Origin: Pseudomonas sp. DC1.2 | GTDB taxonomy: Bacteria > Pseudomonadota > Gammaproteobacteria > Pseudomonadales > Pseudomonadaceae | Direction of reading: 5' to 3' | Assembly (NCBI RefSeq): GCF_034351645.1 | Contig: NZ_CP133782.1 | Span: forward strand, 4,097,001-4,161,000 | Length of the DNA stretch: 64,000 bases | Shown: positions 41,655 to 50,384 of the stretch, piece by piece | Layout of the letters: every line of letters begins with the position of its first letter | Numbering within the stretch: position 1 is the first letter of the stretch | Translations under genes and position numbers: made by a program | Notes under the pieces: model-generated | Told to the model about the DNA's origin: nothing | Databases searched by the model: none | The model's input: the letters and a program-made list of their open reading frames with translations, nothing else

Positions 41655-42551
41655 TCAGTGCGCTGTCGCAATGATTTGCCCCAGCCAATCCATGAACGCT
41701 CTCACCCGCAAGGGCAAGTGTCGTTGCCGTGCATACAGCAGCGACACTTGCATCGACGGCGCGCAGTGCTGCGGCAACACCGCCACCAGCTCACCGCTCT
41801 GCAAGTACGGCTGCATGCCCATCAGCGGCGCCTGAATTAACCCGAGGCCGCCCCGACACGCCGACTCATAAGCATCCGTGCTGTTGACCGTGATGCTGCC
41901 GGCCATCGGCACCCGATGCAGCTCGCCCTGCTGCTCATACAAAAAACCTTCCGGGCGCGAACCCAACACGCCGACGTAATGAACCAGCCGATGCTGGGCC
42001 AAATCTTCCAGGCGCTGCGGTATGCCGAAACGCTGCAAGTAAGCCGGGCTGGCGCAATTGACCATGGCGAAGTCGCACAGATGGCGCGCGACCACCGATT
42101 GATCAGGTTGCGCGCCGACCCGCACCACGCAATCGAAACCCTCGCTGAGCAGATCGACCCGACGGTCGGTGCAACTGATTTCCAGCTCAAGGCGGGGATG
42201 CTCGGCCATGAATTCTGGCAATCGCGGCATCACCACCCGACGGGCAAGAATGTTCGGCATATCAATACGAATTCGTCCGGCGAGGGACGCCTTGTCCTGC
42301 TTGAACAGCCCTTCGATTTCATCCATATGCGACAGCAAATCTTTGCTGCGCTCGTACAACACCAGACCATCCTGGGTCGCTTGAACCTTGCGCGTGGTCC
42401 GTTGCAGCAGGCGCGTGCCCAGCAGCGCTTCCAACGCACGGACGTGCTCGGACACGGTAGACCTGGGCAGGCCAAGGCTTTCGCCGGCGAGGGTAAAACT
42501 CGACACTTCGCTGACGCGCACGAACGTGCGCAACAGTTCAAGTTTGTTCAT
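41655..42551 (-). CDS. LysR-family regulator (divergent from SDR gene)
   Basis: 298 aa. HTH at the N-terminus (MNKLELLRTFVRVSEVSSFTLAGESLGLPRSTVSEHVRALE), of the subgroup with a short substrate domain beginning GRIRIDMPNILARRVV. It is divergent from a short-chain dehydrogenase by 135 bp and probably controls it. Confidence 0.93.
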   Translation of the reverse strand: MNKLELLRTFVRVSEVSSFTLAGESLGLPRSTVSEHVRALEALLGTRLLQRTTRKVQATQDGLVLYERSKDLLSHMDEIEGLFKQDKASLAGRIRIDMPNILARRVVMPRLPEFMAEHPRLELEISCTDRRVDLLSEGFDCVVRVGAQPDQSVVARHLCDFAMVNCASPAYLQRFGIPQRLEDLAQHRLVHYVGVLGSRPEGFLYEQQGELHRVPMAGSITVNSTDAYESACRGGLGLIQAPLMGMQPYLQSGELVAVLPQHCAPSMQVSLLYARQRHLPLRVRAFMDWLGQIIATAH

Positions 42552-42686
42552 GGGCAGCCCTCTATTGTTCGGATTAATCGGCCAGTGATTCCGATTTACT
42601 CCTGTTTATCACCCTGAGCCGGACAAATAAACTTCCCAGCACATCATCACTCACTGCTCTTGAGCTGCTTGTTAAGGAAACCCGCC

Positions 42687-43445
42687 ATGAACCGTAAAAT
42701 CGCACTGATCACCGGCGCCAGCCGCGGCCTGGGTAAAAGCACCGCCCTGCACTTGGCCGCGCAAGGTATCGACATCATCGGTACCTACAACAGTCGCGCC
42801 GACGAGGCACACGCGCTGGTCGCAGAAATTGAACGGCTCGGTGGCCGCGCCGCCATGCTGCAACTTGATGTCAGCAACAACGAACACTTTGGCGCATTCA
42901 GTACCGAAGTCGCTCAGGTGCTGCAAAACCACTTCAGTCGTCAGCACTTCGACTTCCTGATCAACAACGCCGGCGTGGGTGTGCATGCGAGTTTTGTCGA
43001 CACCACGATCGAGCAGTTCGACTTGTTGATGAATATCCATTTGAAGGGGCCGTTTTTCCTCACCCAGACCTTACTGCCACAGCTCAATGACGGAGGCCGC
43101 ATCATCAATATTTCCAGCGGCCTGACCCGTTTCAGCCTGCCAGGTTATGGCACTTACGCGGCGATGAAAGGGGCGATGGAAGTCTTGACCCGTTACCAGG
43201 CCAAGGAACTCGGCGCACGTGCAATAGCGGTCAATACCTTGGCCCCTGGCGCGATTGAAACCGATTTCGGCGGCGGTGCAGTACGTGATAACGCCGGCGT
43301 GAATCAAATGGTGGCGAGCAATACCGCGTTGGGCCGCACGGGCCAACCGGACGACATTGGCGCCGCGATTGCGCTACTGCTCGCGCCGGGCAGCCAGTGG
43401 ATCAACGGGCAGCGGATCGAGGCATCGGGCGGGATGTTTTTGTAG
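42687..43445 (+). CDS. Short-chain dehydrogenase/reductase
   Basis: 252 aa from the ATG at 42687 (AAGGAAA upstream). NAD(P)-binding TGASRGLGKS at 9-18, NNAGVGV, the catalytic Ser in INISSGLT and YxxxK (YGTYAAMKG), and the ending SQWINGQRIEASGGMFL are classical SDR features. Substrate unknown. A strong bidirectional-looking hairpin follows. Confidence 0.92.
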   Translation: MNRKIALITGASRGLGKSTALHLAAQGIDIIGTYNSRADEAHALVAEIERLGGRAAMLQLDVSNNEHFGAFSTEVAQVLQNHFSRQHFDFLINNAGVGVHASFVDTTIEQFDLLMNIHLKGPFFLTQTLLPQLNDGGRIINISSGLTRFSLPGYGTYAAMKGAMEVLTRYQAKELGARAIAVNTLAPGAIETDFGGGAVRDNAGVNQMVASNTALGRTGQPDDIGAAIALLLAPGSQWINGQRIEASGGMFL

Positions 43446-43454
43446 TCCAGAACA

Positions 43455-43483
43455 AAAGATCGCAGCCCTGGGCTGCGATCTTT
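43455..43483 (+). terminator. Terminator between SDR and PACE genes
   Basis: AAAGATCGCAGCC-CTG-GGCTGCGATCTTT, a perfect 13-bp stem followed by GCTTTTT on the plus strand. It lies between two convergent genes and may serve both. Confidence 0.88.
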
Positions 43484-43488
43484 GCTTT

Positions 43489-43926
43489 TTATCCCGCGTA
43501 AGACCGGCGCATCATCACTTTCGCCCGTAGCACGTCATACACCCAGTGGTACACGTAGGTGTAGGGCAGGAAGAACAGCAGCACCCCGATGTCCAGCAAG
43601 AACGCCTGCCACAGGCTGACCTTCAGCCACCACGCAATCAGTGGCACGCCGAACGCAACCAGCCCCCCCTCGAACAACAGCGCATGCACCACGCGGACCC
43701 AAGCGCTGCGCACGATCTCGAAGTGCTTGAGCGCGCGGTCAAACAGAGCATTGAAGACCACGTTCCAAGCCAGCGCAATCGCCGCAATGGCCATGGTCAC
43801 CAAGCCCATTTGCGCCATCGGTTTGTCCATCACCCACGCCAGCAGCGGGGTACAAATCAAGATAGCCAGCAGTTCGAATCCCACGGCTTGGACAATACGT
43901 TCGGTGATGGATCTGTTGGCGTTCAT
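43489..43926 (-). CDS. PACE-family multidrug efflux protein, copy 1
   Basis: 145 aa, four membrane segments arranged as two tandem transmembrane-pair repeats (ERIVQAVGFELLAI / RVVHALLFEGGLVAF), as in AceI-type chlorhexidine and biocide efflux proteins. The conserved N-terminal Glu (GFELLAI) used for proton coupling in AceI is present. Divergent from a LysR regulator. Confidence 0.9.
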   Translation of the reverse strand: MNANRSITERIVQAVGFELLAILICTPLLAWVMDKPMAQMGLVTMAIAAIALAWNVVFNALFDRALKHFEIVRSAWVRVVHALLFEGGLVAFGVPLIAWWLKVSLWQAFLLDIGVLLFFLPYTYVYHWVYDVLRAKVMMRRSYAG

Positions 43927-43970
43927 GGCTGAGTGTCCTGAGTGACTGTGGTTGCCATGATCTGTCAGTA

Positions 43971-44002
43971 GATCGATACTTCATAACCAATAACCATCGA
44001 TC
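43971..44002. promoter_or_regulatory. Putative LysR operator in the PACE/LysR divergent region
   Basis: GATCGAT (43971-43977) and ATCGATC (43996-44002) form an inverted repeat with an 18-bp spacer in the 89-bp gap between the two starts. Confidence 0.4.
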
Positions 44003-44015
44003 AAGACGATAGCTC

Positions 44016-44870
44016 ATGGCCTCTCACGAAGTATTGCTGGCATTTGTCCAGGCGGCGACCCAAGGCTCGTTTTCCGCCGCAGCACGTAAGCTGGGTCGCA
44101 GTCAGTCGACCATCAGCGCGGCAGTGGCCAGCCTGGAAATCGATTTGAACCTTAGGCTGTTTGATCGCAGCAGCCGCAAGCCCAGCCTGACCCCGGCCGG
44201 GCACGTCATGCTGCAAAGGGCCGAAGAGATTTTGGCGGCGACCAGTCGTCTCGAGATGACCGCCAGTCAGCTGTCTCAAGGCGTGGAGGCGAAACTGACG
44301 GTGGCCATTTCCGACACTTACCAGTCCAACCGTTTCGAAGCCGCCCTCAGCGCCTTCGAGCAGCGTTATCCGGACCTCGAGCTTGAATGCCTGATCGCCG
44401 AGTGTGATGACCTGATAGCACTGGTGCAAAGCGGTCGGGCCCATCTGGGCTTCGCCGAAATGCGCGACAGCTACCCGCCAGACCTGGTCAATTCGACCGT
44501 CGACGAGCGCACGGAAATCGCCCTCTTCGTGTCCCGTCAACACCCATTGGCCGCGCTCACCCGGGTTGACCAGGACATGCTGCAACAGCACCGGGAGTTA
44601 CGCCTGGCAACCATCGTCAACCCCTATGAGAGCCGGGCCAAAGGCCGGGTCTGGTCGGCACCGAGTTATCTGATGTTGCTCGAAATGGCCCAAGGCGGAT
44701 TTGGCTGGGCGCCCTTGCCCCGCTGGCTAGTGGGACGGTTTGGAGCCGGCTCACTGGTGGAACTGGAGGTTCGTGGCTGGCCAAAACCGGTGTATGTCGA
44801 CGCACTGTGGTCGCGACTGAACCCGCCGGGGCCGGCAGGGAGTTGGCTACTGAGCAAAATGCTGGAATAG
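44016..44870 (+). CDS. LysR-family regulator of the divergent PACE gene
   Basis: 284 aa. HTH: VQAATQGSFSAAARKLGRSQSTISAAVASLE. The substrate-binding domain starts LTVAISDTYQSN. A PACE efflux gene with a divergent LysR gene is the usual arrangement; AceI is induced through such a regulator in Acinetobacter. It resembles the 53631-54506 regulator in its N-terminus. Confidence 0.92.
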   Translation: MASHEVLLAFVQAATQGSFSAAARKLGRSQSTISAAVASLEIDLNLRLFDRSSRKPSLTPAGHVMLQRAEEILAATSRLEMTASQLSQGVEAKLTVAISDTYQSNRFEAALSAFEQRYPDLELECLIAECDDLIALVQSGRAHLGFAEMRDSYPPDLVNSTVDERTEIALFVSRQHPLAALTRVDQDMLQQHRELRLATIVNPYESRAKGRVWSAPSYLMLLEMAQGGFGWAPLPRWLVGRFGAGSLVELEVRGWPKPVYVDALWSRLNPPGPAGSWLLSKMLE

Positions 44871-45043
44871 CGGTATGGCCTTTCGCGGGCAACATCACCT
44901 CGCGTCAACGCCCTGATCCGCCGTTCAGTGAATCGGCGCACCGGCAAAGCACCCATTCGACCGCCGAAATAAACATAATCCGCCGACTAAAATTCGCTAA
45001 AATCCGCAGCCCCAGTGTGTGTATGTTGGAAAAGGACACTCCA

Positions 45044-45529
45044 GTGATCGCCCGTCTTGTGCCTTACGAAAGCCTTACTGCCCTCCAGCGTCAGCAGATC
45101 GAGGCCATCGAAGTTCATCCTGAACAAATAAAGTTTTCCGGCGACATCCACGGTGCGTTGCACTCCTTGCTGTCCAAACCCGGTCCCGGCGTCAAAGGCT
45201 TTGCCCTGTTGGCCGAGGACGTACCGGTGGCGTTCCTGCTGCTCAAGCGCCCGCCCGTGCTGCCGGCCTGGGCCAACGAACACAGCGCGACCCTGCACGC
45301 GCTGCAAGTCGATCAGCGCGCGCAAGGCAAAGGCTATGGCAAAGCCTGCCTGCAATCGCTGCCCGCCCTGGCGCGCCAAGCGTTTCCGGAAATAAAGGCA
45401 TTGGAATTGTCAGTCGATGCCGACAACGAGCCGGCCATCGCGCTGTATGCAAAGTTCGGCTGGATCGACAGCGGCGAAGCCTACAAGGGCCGTATCGGCT
45501 ACGAGCGGCGGATGGGATTGACGCTCTGA
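45044..45529 (+). CDS. GNAT-family N-acetyltransferase
   Basis: 161 aa from GTG at 45044, chosen because AAAGGA lies 8 nt upstream; an ATG at 45023 would add seven residues. The acetyl-CoA loop is QVDQRAQGKGYGKAC (LQVDQRAQGKGYG). The C-terminus has the usual NEPAIALYAKFGW. Substrate unknown. Converges with another GNAT gene. Confidence 0.87.
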   Translation: MIARLVPYESLTALQRQQIEAIEVHPEQIKFSGDIHGALHSLLSKPGPGVKGFALLAEDVPVAFLLLKRPPVLPAWANEHSATLHALQVDQRAQGKGYGKACLQSLPALARQAFPEIKALELSVDADNEPAIALYAKFGWIDSGEAYKGRIGYERRMGLTL

Positions 45530-45559
45530 AGCGCCGACCTCACACATTCATCTGCATGT

Positions 45560-46048
45560 TCAGAGCGTCAGGACCATCTCATGCCACGCCATCGCGCCAT
45601 GGTCTGACGCCGAAGGCTTGATGTAGGCAAAGCCAAATCCGGCGTAGAGCGGGATGTGCCGTTCCTTGCACATCAGATGAATGCCGACCTTGTTCAGCGC
45701 GCGCATCCGCTTAATGAATTCGCTCATCAACCGCTTGGCCAAACCCAGCCCCTGATAGTCCGGATGCACCACCACCGACATGATCACCACCTGCGGTCCA
45801 GCCGGGTCGTGGCCAATCAGTTCTTTGAACGCCTCGTCCGACATCTGCACCTCAAATGCCGCGCCGCTGTTAATGAAACCGGCTACAACGCCGTCCACTT
45901 CAGCGACGATGAAACCTTGCGGCCACGTGGCAATGCGGATGGCAATTTTTTCGCGGGTGGCTGCTTCGTCGCCCTCGTAGGCAACGGTTTCGATGGCGAA
46001 GCAGCGGTCCAGATCAGCAGGCGTGACAGGGCGGATGACGGTGTTCAT
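45560..46048 (-). CDS. GNAT-family N-acetyltransferase
   Basis: 162 aa from M at 46048 (MNTVIRPVTPADLDRCFAIE). Acetyl-CoA loop VHPDYQGLGLAKRLM, then MCKERHIPLYAGFGF. Upstream lies the target of the IS insertion at 46184. It is similar in size to, but not a close copy of, the convergent neighbour. Confidence 0.87.
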   Translation of the reverse strand: MNTVIRPVTPADLDRCFAIETVAYEGDEAATREKIAIRIATWPQGFIVAEVDGVVAGFINSGAAFEVQMSDEAFKELIGHDPAGPQVVIMSVVVHPDYQGLGLAKRLMSEFIKRMRALNKVGIHLMCKERHIPLYAGFGFAYIKPSASDHGAMAWHEMVLTL

Positions 46049-46220
46049 GGCGACTCGGAATAAACGACGGATAGGCGCGCAATCATAAATTAATAAGGGG
46101 TTCATATCGATCACCGAAAACCCCGTAAAGCCTGCGTATAGGCGCTGGTATTGCTCAGCGGTTCGGACTATTTGTGTTTCCTGTGGACTGGCCCCTATCA
46201 AACCGGACACCTGCACCCCG

Positions 46221-47054
46221 TTAAATTGATGCCGCTGCCAAACGCCTAAACTCCCGTGGTGAACGGTATTTCAGCGCGCTGTGCGGATGCTCCTCGTTGT
46301 AATGCTCAAAGGCAATCGTCAGGTTACGCAAGGCTGTTTCCCGGTCAGGTTTGGGCATGTGCGCGACGTAGTCGCGTTTCATCGTTTTGACGAAGCTCTC
46401 GGCCATGCCGTTGCTCTGCGGGCTACGCACCGGTGTGGTCACCGGTTGCAAACCGATCTGTCGGGCAAACTGGCGTGTCTGTTCAGCGATGTAGGCCGAG
46501 CCATTGTCGCTCAGCCATTGCACCGGGGTGGCAGGCGCCTCTTCACCGAAGCGTTTTTCCACCGCCTCCAGCATCAGATCACGGATATCGTCGCCGCTGT
46601 ACCCGGTCGGGCTGGCCACCCAACCGATGGCTTCGCGGTCGCAGCAGTCCAGGGCAAAGGTCACGCTCAGCTTGGCGTTATCATCACAGCGAAACTCAAA
46701 CCCGTCCGAGCACCACCGGGTATCGCTGGTGGCCACGGCAATTCGGCCTTCGTGACGGCGTGCCACACCCGGTTGTTTAATCCGTCGCTCCAGCAGCAAC
46801 TGATGATCGCGCATGACGCGATAAACCCGCTTGACGTTGATCGGCGCCTGACTCTGCTTTTCACGCCGACGACGCAGCAACCCCCACACACGGCGGTACC
46901 CGTAGCTGGGCAGTTCACTCACTTCAGCCTGAATTTCTTCGACCAGTGCGGCATCGTCCAGCGCAGGGCGACGCCGCTCGACCTGAGCATTTGGGTTGAG
47001 TCGAACCGTCAATTGCGAGCGCGCTACACCGAGACTTTCACTGATCAGCTTCAC
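46221..47054 (-). CDS. IS3-family transposase OrfB (integrase core)
   Basis: 277 aa from GTG at 47054, which overlaps the orfA stop (GTGA); the frame is open further upstream, so OrfAB could also be made by -1 frameshifting in the overlap (AAAA near 47093). An HTH_21-like region ([12 protein letters not shown]) precedes the rve core with the DDE acid residues in [19 protein letters not shown] and [17 protein letters not shown], and the family end [12 protein letters not shown]. Confidence 0.93.
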   Translation of the reverse strand: MKLISESLGVARSQLTVRLNPNAQVERRRPALDDAALVEEIQAEVSELPSYGYRRVWGLLRRRREKQSQAPINVKRVYRVMRDHQLLLERRIKQPGVARRHEGRIAVATSDTRWCSDGFEFRCDDNAKLSVTFALDCCDREAIGWVASPTGYSGDDIRDLMLEAVEKRFGEEAPATPVQWLSDNGSAYIAEQTRQFARQIGLQPVTTPVRSPQSNGMAESFVKTMKRDYVAHMPKPDRETALRNLTIAFEHYNEEHPHSALKYRSPREFRRLAAASI

Positions 47055-47443
47055 TGGTCGTCCCCCGGCAACAAGGGTGAGTGCGCAATCCATTTTCGCG
47101 ACCGAGCAATCTCCACAGCTTCCTGAAGGATCTCGACCTGCATGGTTTTCTTGCCAAGCATGCGCTGTAGCTCGCGGATCTGCTTGAGCGCATCGGCCAG
47201 CTCGGAAGCGGGCACCACGCTCTCCCCAGCACTGACAGCCGAGAGACTGCCGCTCTGATAGAGCTTGCGCCACTGAAACAACTGGTTGGCATTCACGCCA
47301 TTCTGTCGAGCCACCACCGAGACGCTTTGCCCCGGTTGCAGGCTCTCGCGAACCATGGCCAGTTTTTGCTCCGGGCTCCAGCGGCGACGCCGCTCCTGAC
47401 CCAAAAGCTCCCCACCCTTATCGTTTCTATTAGTCATATACAC
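47051..47443 (-). CDS. IS3-family transposase OrfA
   Basis: 130 aa with an N-terminal HTH ([44 protein letters not shown]) followed by a leucine-rich helix ([28 protein letters not shown]) for multimerisation. It binds the IS ends. Overlaps OrfB by 4 bp in the -1 frame. Confidence 0.92.
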   Translation of the reverse strand: MYMTNRNDKGGELLGQERRRRWSPEQKLAMVRESLQPGQSVSVVARQNGVNANQLFQWRKLYQSGSLSAVSAGESVVPASELADALKQIRELQRMLGKKTMQVEILQEAVEIARSRKWIAHSPLLPGDDQ

Positions 47444-47478
47444 AGTCGTTTGCCTATCCCTTATGTTAAGGGGGAAAC

Positions 47479-47507
47479 GGTGTCCTGTCTTTCAGGGGGC
47501 TCGTCCA
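47479..47507 (-). repeat. Right terminal inverted repeat of the IS
   Basis: Reads TGGACGAGCCCCCTGAAAGA and on to GGACACC on the minus strand; aligns with the left repeat at 46184-46211 with one gap and few mismatches. Outside it is TCCTG, the target duplication. Confidence 0.9.
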
Positions 47508-47541
47508 TCCTGTCTCTGGCCATCATTAGGGGAAACTCACC

Positions 47542-47652
47542 ATGAGTAGTATTCAGATCGGTCTTCTTATGTTGTTAGGTATCAGCACTTTCGGCTTCAT
47601 CACCTTAGCCGTTGACCTGTTGCGGGCGCGACGGGCGAAACATGGCAACTAG
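47542..47652 (+). CDS. 36-aa small membrane protein
   Basis: MSSIQIGLLMLLGISTFG then FITLAVDLLRARRAKHGN: a single hydrophobic helix with a basic tail (inside by the positive-inside rule). AGGGGAA lies ~8 nt upstream and a hairpin terminator follows, so it looks like a real small gene. The IS sits only 34 bp upstream of the start, probably separating it from its native promoter. Function unknown. Confidence 0.65.
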   Translation: MSSIQIGLLMLLGISTFGFITLAVDLLRARRAKHGN

Positions 47653-47667
47653 GCCTCAACACGGTCA

Positions 47668-47698
47668 GCGAGAGGCGGATGCCGGGTCCGCCCCTCGC
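47668..47698 (+). terminator. Terminator of the small membrane protein gene
   Basis: GCGAGAGGCGGA / TCCGCCCCTCGC (11 of 12 pairs) with a 7-nt loop, followed by AGTTTT. It abuts the convergent GyrI-like gene. Confidence 0.75.
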
Positions 47699-47703
47699 AG
47701 TTT

Positions 47704-48189
47704 TCAGGCCTTGAGCGGCAACCAGATTTCCAGCGTTCCAGTCGCGAGCTTCGGGTTGAAATCTTCGCTGTAGCGCTCGAACTCCGGGGCATCCGCCGCC
47801 GCCCGACCGGACTGCGGCAACCAGGTTTTCCAAATGTACTGAAAGGTCTGGGGCAACGTATCCAGCGCTCCGTGATGCTCGAACACAGCGTAGTGCTGAG
47901 GCTGAACTTCTACCCAACGGTACTTTTCCGGCAAGTCGTCGAGCTTACTGATTTCGACACCCGCAATGTATTCGAACCCACCCTTGCCATCCGGATTGCA
48001 GCAAACGCCGTAAGTCACTTCGCCTTTTTGGCTCGGAATACGCCCGAGATGGGGAATGAATTGCTCCCAGAGTTGGGGGATCTGCCCAGACGTTGCCTGG
48101 GTAAATCGCCCGCCAAGCCCGGCAATGAGCAGGAAATGCCCATTTTCGAAGCGTGGTTCGGCCGGTTTGATGCGTGTTTGCTCATCCAT
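47704..48189 (-). CDS. GyrI-like / SOUL-type effector-binding domain protein
   Basis: 161 aa, a stand-alone AraC effector-binding (GyrI-like) domain: IAGLGGRFTQATSGQIPQLW, then VTYGVCCNPDG, WVEVQPQHYAVFEHHGAL and the LATGTLEIWLPLKA ending. There is no DNA-binding part. Such proteins bind or hydrolyse hydrophobic drugs, and E. coli GyrI/SbmC protects gyrase. Role here inferred only. Confidence 0.85.
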   Translation of the reverse strand: MDEQTRIKPAEPRFENGHFLLIAGLGGRFTQATSGQIPQLWEQFIPHLGRIPSQKGEVTYGVCCNPDGKGGFEYIAGVEISKLDDLPEKYRWVEVQPQHYAVFEHHGALDTLPQTFQYIWKTWLPQSGRAAADAPEFERYSEDFNPKLATGTLEIWLPLKA

Positions 48190-48256
48190 GACTCGACTCC
48201 TGGAACGAAAAGGTGTGTTCGGCTGGGAGTATAGAAGCCAAACACGATTCGCCCAG

Positions 48257-48919
48257 TCAGAGCCCGGGAAGCTGCCCGACGGCAGCCTTGACGATAAACT
48301 CGTTGTAGCCGGATAGGATCACGTAGACCGCGAAATAGCAGAAGATCGCTGCTGATGCCATGTAGGAGTAACGCAGTAACTTGTCGCCCAGCAACTTGCC
48401 ACCGTGACTCGCGGCGAAGCACAAGCCGGCGCTCCAGAGCAGACCGGCACACACAAACCCGCCGAGGAACAACGCCGAGCTGAGCGCGCCACCACCGCCG
48501 GAGCGCGCGATCAGGGTGCCACCTACCGCCGCGAACCAAAGAATGGCGCTGGGGGATGACATGGCAAGGAAAATGCCGCGGAAAAATTCTTTGCGATGCG
48601 AGTTTTGACCGACTTCGGCAGCCTGGGCCAACGCTGCTTCATGGTGGATGGCGGAGTAAATCATCTTGGCTGCGAAGTACAACAGCAACGCCGAACCCCC
48701 GATCCACAGTACCCAGCGCACGGTTTCGTATTGCAACAAAACGGTCATTCCGGCGAGTGCGAGTACGGCGTAAATGAGGTCACCGACGCAGGTCCCCAGC
48801 CCCAGCGCAAAGCCTTGAAAATAGCCACGCTGCATGGCCAACGTGATCATAGCGATGTTGGCCACACCAATGTCCAGGCACAGCGAAAGGCTCAGCAAGA
48901 AGCCACTGCTAAATTCCAT
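48257..48919 (-). CDS. LysE-family amino acid exporter
   Basis: 220 aa, six membrane segments. N-terminal [43 protein letters not shown] is the LysE/RhtB hallmark. Substrate unknown. Divergent from alaC by 139 bp. Confidence 0.9.
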   Translation of the reverse strand: MEFSSGFLLSLSLCLDIGVANIAMITLAMQRGYFQGFALGLGTCVGDLIYAVLALAGMTVLLQYETVRWVLWIGGSALLLYFAAKMIYSAIHHEAALAQAAEVGQNSHRKEFFRGIFLAMSSPSAILWFAAVGGTLIARSGGGGALSSALFLGGFVCAGLLWSAGLCFAASHGGKLLGDKLLRYSYMASAAIFCYFAVYVILSGYNEFIVKAAVGQLPGL

Positions 48920-49058
48920 TAACCCGTTTCCTTCGGCAAAAATTGTTTACACAGTCGCTGGACAGTTTGCCACAACAGCCCTTACATTCCGCCACAGGCC
49001 ACCGCAGTGGCCAGCGTCGCTCGGACGGTTCCGGGCGCTCACGTTCTCCGAGGCAACA

Positions 49059-50276
49059 ATGGCCAACCCAGGTTCGCCGCGCCGCTTTGCGCGCATAGAT
49101 CGACTCCCTCCTTACGTTTTCAATATCACCGCCGAGCTGAAGATGGCCGCCCGTCGTCGTGGCGAAGACATCATCGACTTCAGCATGGGCAACCCGGACG
49201 GCCCGACACCGCCGCACATCGTCGAAAAACTGGTGACCGTCGCCCAACGCGAAGACACCCACGGTTACTCGACATCCAAGGGTATTCCGCGCCTGCGCCG
49301 GGCTATTTCCAACTGGTACAAGGATCGCTACGAGGTCGACATCGACCCGGAAACCGAAGCCATTGTGACCATCGGTTCCAAGGAAGGCTTGGCGCACTTG
49401 ATGCTGGCCACGCTCGATCAGGGCGACACCGTGCTGGTGCCGAATCCCAGTTACCCGATTCACATCTACGGTGCCGTGATTGCCGGCGCCCAGGTGCGGT
49501 CAGTGCCGCTGATCCCAGGCGTGGATTTCTTCGCCGAACTGGAAAGCGCGATTCGCGGCTCGATCCCGAAACCGAAAATGATGATCCTCGGCTTTCCGTC
49601 CAACCCTACCGCCCAGTGCGTAGAGCTGGATTTTTTCGAGCGGGTGATTGCCCTCGCCAAACAGTACGACGTACTGGTGGTGCATGACCTGGCCTACGCC
49701 GACATCGTCTATGACGGCTGGAAAGCCCCGTCGATCATGCAGGTTCCCGGCGCCAAAGACATCGCGGTGGAGTTTTTCACGCTGTCCAAAAGCTACAACA
49801 TGGCGGGTTGGCGCATCGGTTTCATGGTCGGTAACGCTGAACTGGTCAACGCCTTGGCGCGGATCAAGAGCTACCACGACTACGGCACATTCACCCCGCT
49901 ACAAGTCGCGGCGATTGCTGCGCTCGAAGGTGATCAGCAATGCGTCAAAGACATCGCCGAGCAGTACCGTCAGCGCCGTAACGTGCTGGTCAAGGGCCTA
50001 CACGAACTGGGCTGGATGGTCGAAAACCCGAAAGCGTCAATGTACGTCTGGGCCAAGATCCCCGAGGCATACGCGCACTTGGGCTCCCTGGAGTTCGCCA
50101 AGAAGCTGCTGGCCGAGGCCAAGGTCTGTGTCTCGCCGGGTGTCGGATTTGGTGAGTATGGGGATGATCATGTGCGTTTCGCGCTGATCGAAAACCAAGA
50201 CCGGATTCGTCAGGCAGTACGCGGGATTCGCGGCATGTTCCGAGCGGATGGTCTGGTCACCAAAACCAGCGCCTGA
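49059..50276 (+). CDS. alaC: Alanine transaminase AlaC-type aminotransferase
   Basis: 405 aa from the ATG at 49059 (GAGG 5 nt upstream). Class I PLP aminotransferase with PLP lysine in [16 protein letters not shown] and the phosphate-binding region FPSNPTAQ. Closest to the AlaC group that interconverts pyruvate/glutamate and alanine/2-oxoglutarate. The Cys-containing pseudomonad form also transaminates other amino acids. A terminator follows. Confidence 0.9.
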   Translation: MANPGSPRRFARIDRLPPYVFNITAELKMAARRRGEDIIDFSMGNPDGPTPPHIVEKLVTVAQREDTHGYSTSKGIPRLRRAISNWYKDRYEVDIDPETEAIVTIGSKEGLAHLMLATLDQGDTVLVPNPSYPIHIYGAVIAGAQVRSVPLIPGVDFFAELESAIRGSIPKPKMMILGFPSNPTAQCVELDFFERVIALAKQYDVLVVHDLAYADIVYDGWKAPSIMQVPGAKDIAVEFFTLSKSYNMAGWRIGFMVGNAELVNALARIKSYHDYGTFTPLQVAAIAALEGDQQCVKDIAEQYRQRRNVLVKGLHELGWMVENPKASMYVWAKIPEAYAHLGSLEFAKKLLAEAKVCVSPGVGFGEYGDDHVRFALIENQDRIRQAVRGIRGMFRADGLVTKTSA

Positions 50277-50294
50277 TTTATTCAGCAGCCAAAA

Positions 50295-50320
50295 AAAAAA
50301 CCGCATTGCTGCGGTTTTTT
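50295..50320 (+). terminator. Terminator of alaC
   Basis: AAAAAACCGCA-TTGC-TGCGGTTTTTT, a perfect 11-bp stem ending in a T-run; the A-rich upstream arm makes it workable on the minus strand too for gntT, which ends at 50385. Confidence 0.88.
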
Positions 50321-50384
50321 TGTACGCGCACGTTGCCTGATCGCTACCCGCTCACTCTGCGCGGAAACGATCAGCGTGAGGTGT

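Larger units (their letters stand above)
46184..47507 (-). mobile_element. Complete IS3-family (IS2-group) insertion sequence
   Basis: 1324 bp bounded by imperfect terminal inverted repeats of 28-29 bp: left end TGGACTGGCCCC..., right end (reverse) TGGACGAGCCCC..., both reaching GGACACC. A perfect 5-bp target duplication TCCTG flanks it (46179-46183 and 47508-47512), as expected for IS2-type elements. It encodes orfA and orfB on the minus strand, both intact, so it is probably active and recent. No passenger genes. Confidence 0.95.
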
